A DNA stretch of 64,000 nt from Acidobacteriaceae bacterium (GCA_020247055.1 JADCJL010000080.1:1-64000), one strand, 5' to 3'; numbered from the stretch's first letter, positions 40,081-50,385 are shown. Notes: a model not told the origin generated them from the sequence alone. Translations and numbers: made by a program.

Positions 40081-40691
40081 AGAAAGAAGGAAAATCCGGC
40101 CGAGTACTCCATCTGCCGGATCCAGCCGGAACGATTGAAAAGCGGGTAGGGCTTCGGCGTCTCATAACGCCGCACGTCAAACCGGATGAGAAACATGGGA
40201 TGGACCCGAATCTTCACCCCGCCCCCGTAGTTGATGCCAAACTTCGTCGACCCGCCCCCCTGCGTGGCCGAAGCCCCGGGCTGCACGAAGTTGGAAAAGT
40301 GAACTCCCCCGGTCGCGAACGGGCGTACCCGCTTCCCTTCCCGGGTGGTGTAGGCGAGAAAGTTGTACATCCCCTGGTGCGTGGCCATCCCCTGGCGCTG
40401 CCCCGTCGTGTCAAACACCAACTGCGTCCGGTTGTAGGCGTATCCGAACTCGTGCCCCCAATGCGTATCCGAGTTGGTGGTCATCCGGAAGCCGAGCCGG
40501 AAACCGCCATCGAGGCTATACTCATTGGGCGCGCCGGGACGCGAGGAACTGCTGCCGAGCGCCGCCCGGGAAAACTGGTGCTGCCCGCCGTGGACTCCCA
40601 CCTCCAACAACTGAGCCGGCGCGCTCGCAGCGGACAGGCCAGCCAAAAACAGAGTAAGTAGAATCCGTAACACGGCAACGGCGCCTCCCAT
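40077..40691 (-). CDS. Outer-membrane beta-barrel-like protein
   Basis: Signal peptide ILLTLFLAGLSAASAPAQ; alternating beta pattern, C-terminal MEYSAGFSFFL. Confidence 0.7.
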   Translation of the reverse strand: MGGAVAVLRILLTLFLAGLSAASAPAQLLEVGVHGGQHQFSRAALGSSSSRPGAPNEYSLDGGFRLGFRMTTNSDTHWGHEFGYAYNRTQLVFDTTGQRQGMATHQGMYNFLAYTTREGKRVRPFATGGVHFSNFVQPGASATQGGGSTKFGINYGGGVKIRVHPMFLIRFDVRRYETPKPYPLFNRSGWIRQMEYSAGFSFFL

Positions 40692-40789
40692 CCTATCGGA
40701 TGCGCGCCGGCGGGCCTGCGTTGCCGGGAAGTTCCGGCTTGCCGGCCCGGAAACCATCGCTGCCCCGCAACAATCGGTACAATGAAAGG

Positions 40790-41182
40790 GTGAAACGTCG
40801 CTGCTGGTTGGCTGCCGTGATTTCCGCCTCGATGGCCCGGGCGCAAACCGCTGGAACGGTTGTGCGCGGTAAACTGCTGGCCGGACGAGTGCTCTCCTCC
40901 CCCGCCGGACCCGTTCGCCTCTCCGGGGATGAACCCACCCTCGGGGTCCTGAACGATCCCCGCGTCATCGGTCTCGAACTCGAGCTGATCGGCCAGTCCC
41001 GCGGACCCGGCGCCCTTGAAATCGATCCCATTCACAAGAAAGCGCTCTATGCCCTCAAAGACGGTAAACGCCTCTTCGTGACATACTGGTGCGACATCTG
41101 CTCCATCCGGACTTACACCCCCGGCCAATGCTGGTGCTGTCAGGAGCAGACCGAACTCGATCTCCGCGAACGGTACGACTAA
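40790..41182 (+). CDS. Small secreted Cys-rich hypothetical protein
   Basis: GTG start, signal-like N-term; C-term WCDICSIRTYTPGQCWCCQEQTELDLRERYD. Confidence 0.65.
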   Translation: MKRRCWLAAVISASMARAQTAGTVVRGKLLAGRVLSSPAGPVRLSGDEPTLGVLNDPRVIGLELELIGQSRGPGALEIDPIHKKALYALKDGKRLFVTYWCDICSIRTYTPGQCWCCQEQTELDLRERYD

Positions 41183-41183
41183 C

Positions 41184-42206
41184 TTGCGCCTCTCTCTCCT
41201 CCTCGCCCTGCTCATGACCACTGCTCTTACAGCCGCCCGCTATGAAGCCAAGTCCGCCATCGACGATGGCATCGGCATCTACACGCTCCGGGACACGACT
41301 ACCGACGTGGTCGTCCGCATCGCCCCCACGCTCGGGGCCAACGCCTACAGCATGAAGGTGAAGGGCCAGGAGATCCTCTACTCACCCTACGAGAAACTGA
41401 GCCAGCTCAAAGCCAAGCCCACCCTGCTCGGCACCCCGTTCCTGGCCCCCTGGGCCAACCGCCTCGACCACGAAGGCTTCTACTCCAACGGGAAGCATTA
41501 CGCGCTCGACCCCGGCGTTGGCAATCTCCGGCTCGACGCGAACAAGCAGCCGATTCACGGTCTGCTGAGCTACGCCCCGGAATGGAAGATGATCGGCATC
41601 TACGATGGTCCGGACATGGCCTGGCTCACCTTCCGCCTCGAGTTCTTCCGCGTCCCGGCCTACCTGGCCCAGTGGCCCTTCGCCCACACCATCGACATCA
41701 CCTACCGGCTCCAGAACGGCAACCTGGAGGTCCAGACCGAGGTGACCAATCTCTCGTTTGAACGGATGCCCCTGGTGATCGGCTTCCACCCCTACTACCG
41801 GCTCACCGACGCCCCCCGCGATGCCTGGCAGGTGACACTGCCGGCGCGGGAGCACGTCAAACTGAACGAAAAACTGACCCCGACCGGCGAGCGGGAGCCG
41901 AACCCCTATCCCTCACCCGTCACCCTACAGGGCCGCCAACTCGACGACGTCTTTACAGGCCTCGCCGCCAACGCCACCTTCTCGGTCCAGGGCAAACAGC
42001 AGCGGATCGACGTCGTCTACGGGCCCAAGTATCCGGTAGCCGTCGTTTACGCGCCCCCGGGCCGCGAATTCATCTGCTTTGAGCCAATGACCGGCATCAC
42101 CAACGGCGCCAACCTGGCCCACGCCGGCAAGTATCCCGAGTTGCAGTCCATTCCCGGCGGCGGCGTGTGGAAAGAGAGCTTCTGGGTCAAGCCGAGCGGC
42201 TTTTAG
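41184..42206 (+). CDS. Aldose 1-epimerase family protein
   Basis: APWANRLDHEGFYSNGKHY, VIGFHPYYRL, FICFEPMTGITNGANLA. Confidence 0.87.
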   Translation: MRLSLLLALLMTTALTAARYEAKSAIDDGIGIYTLRDTTTDVVVRIAPTLGANAYSMKVKGQEILYSPYEKLSQLKAKPTLLGTPFLAPWANRLDHEGFYSNGKHYALDPGVGNLRLDANKQPIHGLLSYAPEWKMIGIYDGPDMAWLTFRLEFFRVPAYLAQWPFAHTIDITYRLQNGNLEVQTEVTNLSFERMPLVIGFHPYYRLTDAPRDAWQVTLPAREHVKLNEKLTPTGEREPNPYPSPVTLQGRQLDDVFTGLAANATFSVQGKQQRIDVVYGPKYPVAVVYAPPGREFICFEPMTGITNGANLAHAGKYPELQSIPGGGVWKESFWVKPSGF

Positions 42207-42423
42207 TCCGGATCACGACCCCGGCAATCAGTAGCACCATCGCCACCGGCACCAGGGCCAACACCCAAACCAGCATCGGTCCGGCGGTGATGCGTTGGCC
42301 GGCGTCCGCGGCGGCTTTGGCCGCCCGCAGCAGCCCCCAGAGCCAATACGCCACGTAGCCGAGCAGCCCAACGCCCATCGCCACCAGCAGGTTCGCCCCC
42401 ACGCGCTTCGAGTTAGTAAGCAT
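42187..42423 (-). CDS. Small membrane hypothetical protein
   Basis: Two predicted TM segments in a 78-aa ORF. Confidence 0.55.
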   Translation of the reverse strand: MLTNSKRVGANLLVAMGVGLLGYVAYWLWGLLRAAKAAADAGQRITAGPMLVWVLALVPVAMVLLIAGVVIRTKSRSA

Positions 42424-43792
42424 TCATCCAGTCCATCACCCGTTTTTCGAGTACGTCGAGCGGCACCGCCCCGGTCGATAACACCACGTCAGGAAACGCG
42501 CGGACATCAAAGCGGGCGCCCAGTTTGGCCTGCGCCCGCCGGCGCAGTTCTTTTATCTTCAACTCGCCGATTTTGTACCCCAGCGCCTGACCGGGCCAGC
42601 AAATATAGCGATCAATCTCGTTGGTGACGTCCAGTTCACTCCGGGGGGCATGGGCCAGAAAGTAGTCGATCGCCTGCTGCCGGCTCCAGCGCTGGTGATG
42701 GATGCCCGTATCCACCACCAGCCGCACCGCCCGCCACATCTCGTAGGTGAGCTGGCCGAACTTAGAATACGGATCGTCGTAAATGCCCAACTCCTGCGCG
42801 TAGGCGATCTGCGTGTGGTGACCGGGCGCCGCCGCATGCAGACGCAACGCCATCATCTGCCACTTGGGCCGCATCCCGGGCTGATCCAGGTTGACGGGAT
42901 ACATCCCGAACAGCTCCTCGCCGGAGGCGTAGAAGAAGCGGCGATCGGTGCGCAGATAGCGGAAGAACTCCGCCAGCGTTCTCGGAAACCCCGCCTTACG
43001 CTGCACCGAGTGCATCTCGTCCCGGATCCGGGCCACCTCGGCCAGACCCATGGCCAGACCCATCGAATGAACCTCGTCCGGGGTCAGGGTCGTCGTCGTA
43101 AAGCTGCGGGCGAAATAGGCGTAAAGCCGGGCGCCTTCCGGGGCCTGACATGCAGGGAGGTGCTCGGTCTCGAGGAAACGCGCAAAACGGCGCAGGGAGG
43201 GAAACACCGCCGTCTCGATGACGAGCTTGGCTTCGTTTCGCAAAATGGGTGATTGGGAGGCGAACGGCGCCAGAAACGGGTTGGACTGCAACTGCCGCTC
43301 GGCTTGCACCAACCTCCGCCGGATCCCCTCCCGCATCAGGGCCATGGTCTGGTCCATGTCAACCGGAAAGGCGCGGAGCCGGGCCAGCCAGTCCCGGTAG
43401 TCCCGTTCGTCGCGAAAGTTCAGCAGGTTGGCAAGATCGGCGGTGTTCTGGATCCCGTCGCGCCTGTTGACGGGCACAAACCGCCAGCCCAGTTCATACT
43501 CCTCGATCGGTTCGGAGAGCATCCGCTCGAACACCCCGCGATTAACGGCCTGCGCCGGGGTCGGCGGGATGGCCTGCGGCCGCGCCAGAGCAGCTTGCGT
43601 ATCGCGATAGTCCCGCTCAAGCACCGCCGGGGAGAGATCGGGCCAGCGCTGGGCGTAGCGCCGGTCGCCCAGCGTAGAAGCAAAAATGGGAGAGATCCGC
43701 GAGGATCGCTCCCATTCCTGTTCGAACAGTTTCTCCAGATCCTGCCCCGCCAAGGGCCCAGCCAGGGCGCAAGCGAGGAGGAGCCGGCGCAT
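42413..43792 (-). CDS. DUF885 family protein
   Basis: MALRLHAAAPGHHTQIAYAQELG, WSRQQAIDYFLAHAP, PGQALGYKIGELKI. Confidence 0.85.
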   Translation of the reverse strand: MRRLLLACALAGPLAGQDLEKLFEQEWERSSRISPIFASTLGDRRYAQRWPDLSPAVLERDYRDTQAALARPQAIPPTPAQAVNRGVFERMLSEPIEEYELGWRFVPVNRRDGIQNTADLANLLNFRDERDYRDWLARLRAFPVDMDQTMALMREGIRRRLVQAERQLQSNPFLAPFASQSPILRNEAKLVIETAVFPSLRRFARFLETEHLPACQAPEGARLYAYFARSFTTTTLTPDEVHSMGLAMGLAEVARIRDEMHSVQRKAGFPRTLAEFFRYLRTDRRFFYASGEELFGMYPVNLDQPGMRPKWQMMALRLHAAAPGHHTQIAYAQELGIYDDPYSKFGQLTYEMWRAVRLVVDTGIHHQRWSRQQAIDYFLAHAPRSELDVTNEIDRYICWPGQALGYKIGELKIKELRRRAQAKLGARFDVRAFPDVVLSTGAVPLDVLEKRVMDWMNAY

Positions 43793-44376
43793 TACTTGGC
43801 GCCGGGGGTCGCCTTCTTGGCCGGAGCGGGCGCCGCCGCGGGCGCAGCCCCCGGGGCGTTCTTGTCATAGAGACCCACCACTTCGCGCGTGATATCGATC
43901 GAGGTGGCCGCGTACAGCACCGGGCTCTGCTGCGAGCTGACGTCGATGATGATCGCAAAGCCATTGTCGGTGGCGTACTTGTCAATGACGGCCATGATCT
44001 TACCGCCCAGCTCGCCGAGCACCTTCTGCTGTTCGGCGTCGACCTCGGCCTGGAAGTCCTCAGCATCGCGCTGCAGCGACTTCTGCTTGGCGTCGATGTC
44101 GCGCATCAGCTTGTTCTTTACATCTTCGCTGGCGGTGTTCGAGGAGGCGCGCAGCTGGTTCTGCAGAGCCGCAATGTCGGCCTGCTTCTTTTCGACTTCC
44201 TTACGCCGCGGCATGAACTTCTCTTCGAGGGCCTTGGCGGCGGCTTGCCCGTCTTTGGTGCCGATAATGGCGTTCTGGATGTGGATGATACCGACCTTGG
44301 ACGGGGCGGCTTGGGCGAAAAGGCTGATACCAGCACCCAGCAAGAGGGCGGGCAGCCACAAGATCTGGCGATTCAC
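43792..44376 (-). CDS. OmpH/Skp family outer-membrane protein chaperone
   Basis: Signal peptide, KVGIIHIQNAI, long coiled coil, directly follows bamA. Confidence 0.87.
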   Translation of the reverse strand: MNRQILWLPALLLGAGISLFAQAAPSKVGIIHIQNAIIGTKDGQAAAKALEEKFMPRRKEVEKKQADIAALQNQLRASSNTASEDVKNKLMRDIDAKQKSLQRDAEDFQAEVDAEQQKVLGELGGKIMAVIDKYATDNGFAIIIDVSSQQSPVLYAATSIDITREVVGLYDKNAPGAAPAAAPAPAKKATPGAK

Positions 44377-44413
44377 AGTGGGAAAGCTCCTGGATTACGT
44401 TAAGTTGATTGTA

Positions 44414-47400
44414 CTAGAAGGTTCGGCTGATGGTGAACCGGAACACGCGGCGCCGTTCAAAGAACGGCGTAGCTTGACCCCACTGCACCACGGAATTGAC
44501 AAAGGTCTGCTGGTTGGGGAACTGCGAACGGTCGAGCACGACGGGCGGCTGCAGAAAGGTCTGCACGATCGTCGGGTTGTAGGCCCAATAGAAGCGGAAG
44601 GGAGCGTTCACCACGGGCATCATGATCTGCATTTCGAGACCGGTCGACATGCGAATCTTTTCCGTCTCGGTGTTCACGGGAATCCGCTGATTGAAGCCCG
44701 CCTGCGGGAAGAGGCTGTTCAACTCCTCGACCCGGCGCGGATTCAGGCGCAGTTGGTTCTTGAGCGAAATCCGGTTAACGCCCGCGTCAAAGAAGGCGGC
44801 GAGAACCACCGGCCCAAAAATCGGAATCCGGTATTCGAAGTTGCCGACCATCTGCGTGTCTCCGCCCGTGGTGGTCAACTGATAGACGGGGATGCGCTGG
44901 GCGACCGGGACAAAGGTCTCGACGCCGTCCTGCAGAACCTTTTGTAAGCGAGCCGATCCATCGTCGTTCAGCACGGCCACACTGGCCTCGCTCGGGATGA
45001 AGGAGATCGGGGAGATCCCCCAGATGTCGAATCCGCGGATGTCGTTTTCACCGCCCATGAAGATGCGGTTAAAGGGAGGCGCCACGCGTCCCCCGTAGCC
45101 GGAGATCAACCGGCCGAGGCCGCGCATACCGATCACATGGCCCTTCTTCAAGCCGCTGCGGAAGTAGGTGGCGCTGACGGTCGGTTCCACCATATTGACG
45201 TTACCGCCCATGAAGGTGCCCGCGAAGGTGGTCGAGATAAACAGGCTCCGGCCCCGCGTCGGGGTGATCGGATGATCGACCGTGTTGTAGGTGTAGGAGG
45301 GGATCACCTTGCTCGTCCGGATGCCGTCCAACTGGTTGGGCCCGTCGGTGCGCTGGAAGGAGAGGAAGTTAAAGTAGTTGCTCGAGGCCTCGGACAGCGT
45401 CTTCACCGTGGAGACGTCATAGCCGTAGGTCATGCTCACGCGGGCAAACGAGCGCTTCAACTGCGTCGAGGCGAAGGCCGTGAAGCCCATGCCGTTGGTG
45501 ACGTAGTTGAGCAGGTTCTGCGTACCGAGCGCCTGATAGTACGGGATCAGGTTCCGGCCGGACAGCAGCGACACTTCCCGGCCCTGGTCGTAGTTGAACC
45601 GCTGCATATAGACGGTGAAGCCGGCCTGAATGGGCTTATCGAACAGGTAGGGTTCCGTGAACGAAAAGGTCACGTCCCGGATGCGGTCGCCCAACTGGCT
45701 GCTGATGCCGAGCGTCTCGCCCAACCCAAGGAAGTTATTGGTGGAATAACCAAACGACACGAACGAACCAGAGATACCGGAGACGCCGCCCGATAGCTGC
45801 ACGGAGTTCCTGCCGCGCTCCTTCACCTTCAGGGTGATATCGACCGTATTGGTCCGGGTGTCGCGTTTGATCTCGGCCGCTTCATTCTCTTTGAGCGCCT
45901 CGAAGTAGCCGAGTTGGTTCAGACGGAGCAGCGAAAGCTCCCACAACCGCGTCGAGTACTGGTCGCCTTCGTCGACAAGAAGTTCCCGACGGATAACCTT
46001 ATCGCGGGTGGTAACGTTCCCGGAAAAATCAATGCGGCGCACGAAGAATTGTTTGCCCTCATCGACGTTGATGGTCAGATCGATCTTATCGGTACCGAGT
46101 TGCGGCTGGATGTCGGGCTCGGGCACCATGTCGATGTAGCCGAACTCGCCGTAGAGCTTCCGGATCTGCTCCATGCCCTTGCGCAGTTTCGCAATCGAGA
46201 AGACGTCGCCCGTCTTCATGCCGTACACCTGCGGAAGGATCGCCTCGGGGGTGCGGAACAGCTTCATGCCGACGGCATTGAGTTTGTTCAGCCGGTAGAG
46301 CCGGCTCTCTTCAATAGGAATCGTGACATCGGCCCGTTTACCCGGCTTATTGGGGTAGAACAGCGGGATACGGAACCCTTTGCCGCCCACGTCGCGAATC
46401 TTCACCGTGTGATCGCCCGTCCGGGTCGTAAAGTAACCCTTCTCCTGATAGAAGTTGACGATCATCTGCTTGTCCTGCTCGAGCTTGGTGGAGTCAAACG
46501 TCTTGGCGAAAAGGTTTTCAAACAAAATCGACCGGGGAATGCCGACCGGACGCAGGCTGCGCATGGCGCGACGGACCGCCCGGTCCGAGAAAACCTTATT
46601 GCCTTCGAGGTTGAGAGCGCCGACCTTTACCTTGGGGCCCTCATCCACTTTGAAGACGACCTCCATCGACGAGGGAGGAATCTGCCGGAGATCCGGCTCC
46701 ACGGTAGCGTACTGGCGGCCGCGCTCGGCGAGATACTCTTTGAGGACAACGGCGGCCCGCTGCACTTTGTTCGGGTCGTACTGCGCTTCGACCGACAGGC
46801 CAACGCGGCGCTCTTTGAAGCGATCGAGAATTTCAGAAACAGTGAGCGACTTGGCGCCCTCATAGCGGATGGAACGAACAATGCGCCGTTCGACGACTAC
46901 AAAACGGATAATGTACCCGGTCCGGCCGGGTTCGCGCTCGAGCACGATATCGTCAAACCGCCCCGTGTTCCAGAGGGACATAAAATCGCGGTGCAGGGCA
47001 TCCTCGTCGATCTTGTCACCCTTCTTTGAGAAGATCATCGCGCGAAGGGTGTCCTGCGGGACGCGCCGCGCGCCGCGGAACTCAATGAGCTCAATCACCT
47101 CATCCACCTGGCCCGGCTTGGCGGGAGCTACCAGACCCGGCTTGGCAGGGGCAGGCTTGGCCGGTTCCGCGGGTGCCGTGGGGATCGTTTCGAAAGGATT
47201 GGCTGGTTTGGGGGCGGTGGTTTGTGCAGGAGTTGCCGGGGCGGGCGCCGTGGGGACGGCCTCAAATGGGCTGGCCGGTTTGGTACCAGCCGGCTTCGGC
47301 GCGGGGGCCGGGGGAGGTTGCTGCGCGCGAACCAGGGTCGGCCCGGCAAGGTGCACGATCAACGCAAACAGGAGCAGGCGTACGAGCCCGGAAGAAAGCA

Positions 47401-47422
47401 TGAAGCGATAGATCCTTTTCAC
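44414..47422 (-). CDS. bamA: Outer membrane protein assembly factor BamA with Pro/Ala-rich N-terminal repeat
   Basis: POTRA repeats, VKERGRNSVQLSGGVSGISGSF, GGENDIRGFD, C-terminal FRFTISRTF; start GTG 47422 or ATG 47401. Confidence 0.93.
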   Translation of the reverse strand: MKRIYRFMLSSGLVRLLLFALIVHLAGPTLVRAQQPPPAPAPKPAGTKPASPFEAVPTAPAPATPAQTTAPKPANPFETIPTAPAEPAKPAPAKPGLVAPAKPGQVDEVIELIEFRGARRVPQDTLRAMIFSKKGDKIDEDALHRDFMSLWNTGRFDDIVLEREPGRTGYIIRFVVVERRIVRSIRYEGAKSLTVSEILDRFKERRVGLSVEAQYDPNKVQRAAVVLKEYLAERGRQYATVEPDLRQIPPSSMEVVFKVDEGPKVKVGALNLEGNKVFSDRAVRRAMRSLRPVGIPRSILFENLFAKTFDSTKLEQDKQMIVNFYQEKGYFTTRTGDHTVKIRDVGGKGFRIPLFYPNKPGKRADVTIPIEESRLYRLNKLNAVGMKLFRTPEAILPQVYGMKTGDVFSIAKLRKGMEQIRKLYGEFGYIDMVPEPDIQPQLGTDKIDLTINVDEGKQFFVRRIDFSGNVTTRDKVIRRELLVDEGDQYSTRLWELSLLRLNQLGYFEALKENEAAEIKRDTRTNTVDITLKVKERGRNSVQLSGGVSGISGSFVSFGYSTNNFLGLGETLGISSQLGDRIRDVTFSFTEPYLFDKPIQAGFTVYMQRFNYDQGREVSLLSGRNLIPYYQALGTQNLLNYVTNGMGFTAFASTQLKRSFARVSMTYGYDVSTVKTLSEASSNYFNFLSFQRTDGPNQLDGIRTSKVIPSYTYNTVDHPITPTRGRSLFISTTFAGTFMGGNVNMVEPTVSATYFRSGLKKGHVIGMRGLGRLISGYGGRVAPPFNRIFMGGENDIRGFDIWGISPISFIPSEASVAVLNDDGSARLQKVLQDGVETFVPVAQRIPVYQLTTTGGDTQMVGNFEYRIPIFGPVVLAAFFDAGVNRISLKNQLRLNPRRVEELNSLFPQAGFNQRIPVNTETEKIRMSTGLEMQIMMPVVNAPFRFYWAYNPTIVQTFLQPPVVLDRSQFPNQQTFVNSVVQWGQATPFFERRRVFRFTISRTF

Positions 47423-47557
47423 TTTGCGACTCTCGGGGGACGCGCCGAAAGGCCACCTGGTTTCACTGGCGCCAACTGGGTCACTGGCAAAGACGAGATG
47501 ATGCAGACCTGACCTGAACACACAAAGAGTCCATTGTACCTGAAGCCACACAACGAA

Positions 47558-47592
47558 GCCGCAGCCGGTGACGGCTGCGGCCCGTTTTTTTT
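47558..47592 (+). terminator. Intrinsic terminator, U-tract on + strand
   Basis: GCCGCAGCC-GGTGAC-GGCTGCGGC stem-loop followed by CCG-T8 on the + strand. Confidence 0.75.
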
Positions 47593-47607
47593 ACAAAGCG
47601 GTCAGGA

Positions 47608-47931
47608 CTACCAGCGGTTGCCCTGACGGCCACCGCCGCCACCGCCGCTCCGGCCGCGGTAGCCGCCGCCACCACCGCCACGATCTTCCTTCGGGCGGGC
47701 TTCATTGACGTTAATCGCCCGTCCGTCGAGTTCGCGGCCGTTCAGCGCGGCAATCGCGTTCTCTGCTTCGGCCTTCTGGGCCATCTCGACAAATCCAAAC
47801 CCACGGGCTTTTCCGGTTTCGCGGTCCGTGACAAGGCTGACGCGATCCACGCTGCCGAACTGCTCGAACAACGCGCGGAGTGTCTGCTCAGTGGTGTGAA
47901 AACTAAGGTTTCCGACAAAAATATTAGTCAT
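47608..47931 (-). CDS. RRM-domain RNA-binding protein with Gly/Arg-rich tail
   Basis: NIFVGNLSF, ARGFGFVEM; RGGGGGGYRGRSGGGGGGRQGNRW tail. Confidence 0.93.
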   Translation of the reverse strand: MTNIFVGNLSFHTTEQTLRALFEQFGSVDRVSLVTDRETGKARGFGFVEMAQKAEAENAIAALNGRELDGRAINVNEARPKEDRGGGGGGYRGRSGGGGGGRQGNRW

Positions 47932-48050
47932 TTTACTTTCCTTGAGAAATGCAGCGCGGCTGGTTGGGCAGGATCGAACGATGGGAATGAACCGAACACA
48001 ACAACAGATGCTACAGATCTTAAAAATACCACGGCGGAGAGCCTTGCGGG

Positions 48051-49793
48051 TTAGAGGGCTTCAATCTCCTCCTCGAGCTGCTGTTTACGCACCAGATCCG
48101 CGAAGTAGCCCCGGCGGGCGAGCAACTCCTCCGCGGTGCCCATTTCGACGATCCCGCCGGCGGCCAGCACGACAATGCGGTGAGCGTAGCGGATCGTCGA
48201 AACGCGGTGCGAAATCAACAGCGTGGTGCGCCCTTTCATGACGGCGCCCAACTCGGCCAGGATCCGCGCTTCGGTGACGGTGTCGACGCTCGACAGCGCA
48301 TCGTCGAGAACCAGAATCCGGGGGTCGCGCAGGATGGCGCGCGCAATCGCGACACGCTGGCGCTGACCACCGGACAGGGTGATGCCGCGCTCGCCGATCC
48401 TGGTATCGAGGCCAGCGGGAAACCCCGCCACGTCCTCCACCAGTCCGGCGATGGCCACGGCCCGCGCCAGTTCCTCTTCGCTCGCCCCCGGCCGGCCGAG
48501 GGTAATATTCTCCCGCAGCGTCATCGAGAACAGAAACGTCTCCTGCGGCACGATGCTGATCTGCCGCCGCAGCGCCGCCGGATCGTACTCGCGGACGTCC
48601 ACCCCGTCAATTCGAACGGTACCGCCGGTCGGATCGAGCAAGCGGGGCACCATCTGGGTCAGCGACGTCTTTCCGGCGCCGGTGGGACCCACAATCGCCA
48701 CCGTCTCGCCCGGCGCCACCCGAAAACTCACCCCGCGCAACGCCTCGCCGGCCGGGTACAGGAGAGAAACCGCCTCGAAATCCACCTCGCCCGCCAACAC
48801 CCCGGGCACGGGGCGAGGCCGCGCCGGGGCGGCGATCGACGGCGCGGTGTTCAGCATCTCCCGGATCCGGGCCAGCGATGCCGTCCCGCGCTGCATCAGA
48901 TTGATCACCCAGCCCATGGCGATCATCGGCCAGATCAGCATGCCGACGTAGGTCTGAAACATCACGAAGCTGCCCAGCGAGATGCGGCCTTCGAGCACCC
49001 GCCAGCCGCCCACCCACAACACAATCAGGAAGGCGATGCCGGTCAAGGCGTGGAGCAGCGGTTCGAAGATCCCGGTGGTGCGGACCAGCTCCAGATTGCG
49101 GCGGATGTAGTCCTGATTGAGTTCGGCAAAGCGGGTCCGCTCGGCCTCGCCCTGCCCGTAAGCCCGCAGCAGCCGCATGCCGGCAATGGACTCCTGCACG
49201 CGGCTCGAGATCGTCGAAAACACCGTCTGGATCTCCTCAAACCGCGTGTGAATGCGCTGGCCGTAAAAGACGACCAGGAAGCTGATCACCGGCGCCGGCG
49301 CGAGCGCGGCGAGGGTCAGCACGGGATCGGCGGCGACCATGACGGCAAACGCCAGCAGAAAGATAAGCAGCGTTTCGGCGCAGTACATCAGCCCCGGACC
49401 CGCCATCATGCGAACCGCGTTGAGGTCGTTGGTGGACCGCGCCATGATGTCGCCGGTGGGGAAACGGGCGTAGAACTCGCGGCTCATGGTCAGCAGGTGC
49501 GCCAGGATGTCGTTGCGCAGATCGTACTCCAGATCGCGCGAAACCCCAATGAGGATCCACCGCTTCCAGTACTGAAACACGCCTTTGCACAGCGCCAGGC
49601 CCAGCAGCGCGGCCGCCGCCTCGACGGTCACCCGCCACGGTTCGCCGGCCGTGATCGAGTCAATGCCCCGCCGGATCATCAGCGGCAGCGTGGCGCCGAA
49701 CGCGGCGTTAAGGACCAGCGCGCCCAGGCCCAGCAGCAACTGCCGGCGATGACGATCGAGGTAGGGCCAGAGAAACCGTAGGGCGGTCCACAT
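48051..49793 (-). CDS. ABC transporter ATP-binding/permease (exporter)
   Basis: 6-TM domain plus [39 protein letters not shown]. Confidence 0.93.
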   Translation of the reverse strand: MWTALRFLWPYLDRHRRQLLLGLGALVLNAAFGATLPLMIRRGIDSITAGEPWRVTVEAAAALLGLALCKGVFQYWKRWILIGVSRDLEYDLRNDILAHLLTMSREFYARFPTGDIMARSTNDLNAVRMMAGPGLMYCAETLLIFLLAFAVMVAADPVLTLAALAPAPVISFLVVFYGQRIHTRFEEIQTVFSTISSRVQESIAGMRLLRAYGQGEAERTRFAELNQDYIRRNLELVRTTGIFEPLLHALTGIAFLIVLWVGGWRVLEGRISLGSFVMFQTYVGMLIWPMIAMGWVINLMQRGTASLARIREMLNTAPSIAAPARPRPVPGVLAGEVDFEAVSLLYPAGEALRGVSFRVAPGETVAIVGPTGAGKTSLTQMVPRLLDPTGGTVRIDGVDVREYDPAALRRQISIVPQETFLFSMTLRENITLGRPGASEEELARAVAIAGLVEDVAGFPAGLDTRIGERGITLSGGQRQRVAIARAILRDPRILVLDDALSSVDTVTEARILAELGAVMKGRTTLLISHRVSTIRYAHRIVVLAAGGIVEMGTAEELLARRGYFADLVRKQQLEEEIEAL

Positions 49794-49797
49794 GCGG

Positions 49798-50385
49798 TTA
49801 CAGCCCGATCCAGTTGGCGAAGGTCTTGGACCATTCCATAAAGAGGTTTTTCTGGTCCTGCCGGCGGAGCCACCAGTCGTCCGGGCGGAACTCCCGGGCG
49901 GCCGCCGCGATCATGTGGACCTCCGGTTCCCGCGCCACGGCGCGGAAGATACGCCCGGCCCGCCGGGTGTGGAAGTTACTGGTCACCACCAGGATGCGCT
50001 GGAACCCCAGTCGGTGGAACTCCGGCAGGTAGCGCTCGGCCTCCTCGCGGGTCGACTTACAGTCGTTTTCAAGGGCGACGAACGTCACATCGGTATATCC
50101 CCGCCGCCGGGCGAATTCGATCGACAGATCACTTTCGTAGTGGTCGAAGATACCGGACGGGCCACTGACATAAACCTTGGGCGCGAAGCCCTGACGGGCT
50201 AACGCGGCGGCGTGGAGAATTCGCTCGCCGTACTGGTCTCCGCCGAGGACGAAGATCGCGTCGGCCCGGCGCGGGGCCTCGGCTCGCACCAGGAACCAGG
50301 CGAGCGAGGGAAGCCACTGGGCATGCAACAAAACCAGCGCCACCACCAGGGCAACCGGCCAGAGGCCACGCCGCAGAACGCGCAC
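49798..50385 (-). CDS. YdcF/ElyC (DUF218) family protein
   Basis: DAIFVLGGDQYGERILHAAALARQGFAPKVYVSG, ENDCKSTREEA. Confidence 0.88.
   Translation of the reverse strand: MRVLRRGLWPVALVVALVLLHAQWLPSLAWFLVRAEAPRRADAIFVLGGDQYGERILHAAALARQGFAPKVYVSGPSGIFDHYESDLSIEFARRRGYTDVTFVALENDCKSTREEAERYLPEFHRLGFQRILVVTSNFHTRRAGRIFRAVAREPEVHMIAAAAREFRPDDWWLRRQDQKNLFMEWSKTFANWIGL

Noticed and set aside
45914-47029. 371-aa + strand ORF opposite bamA
   Set aside because: Antisense artefact; BamA POTRA and barrel motifs support the minus frame
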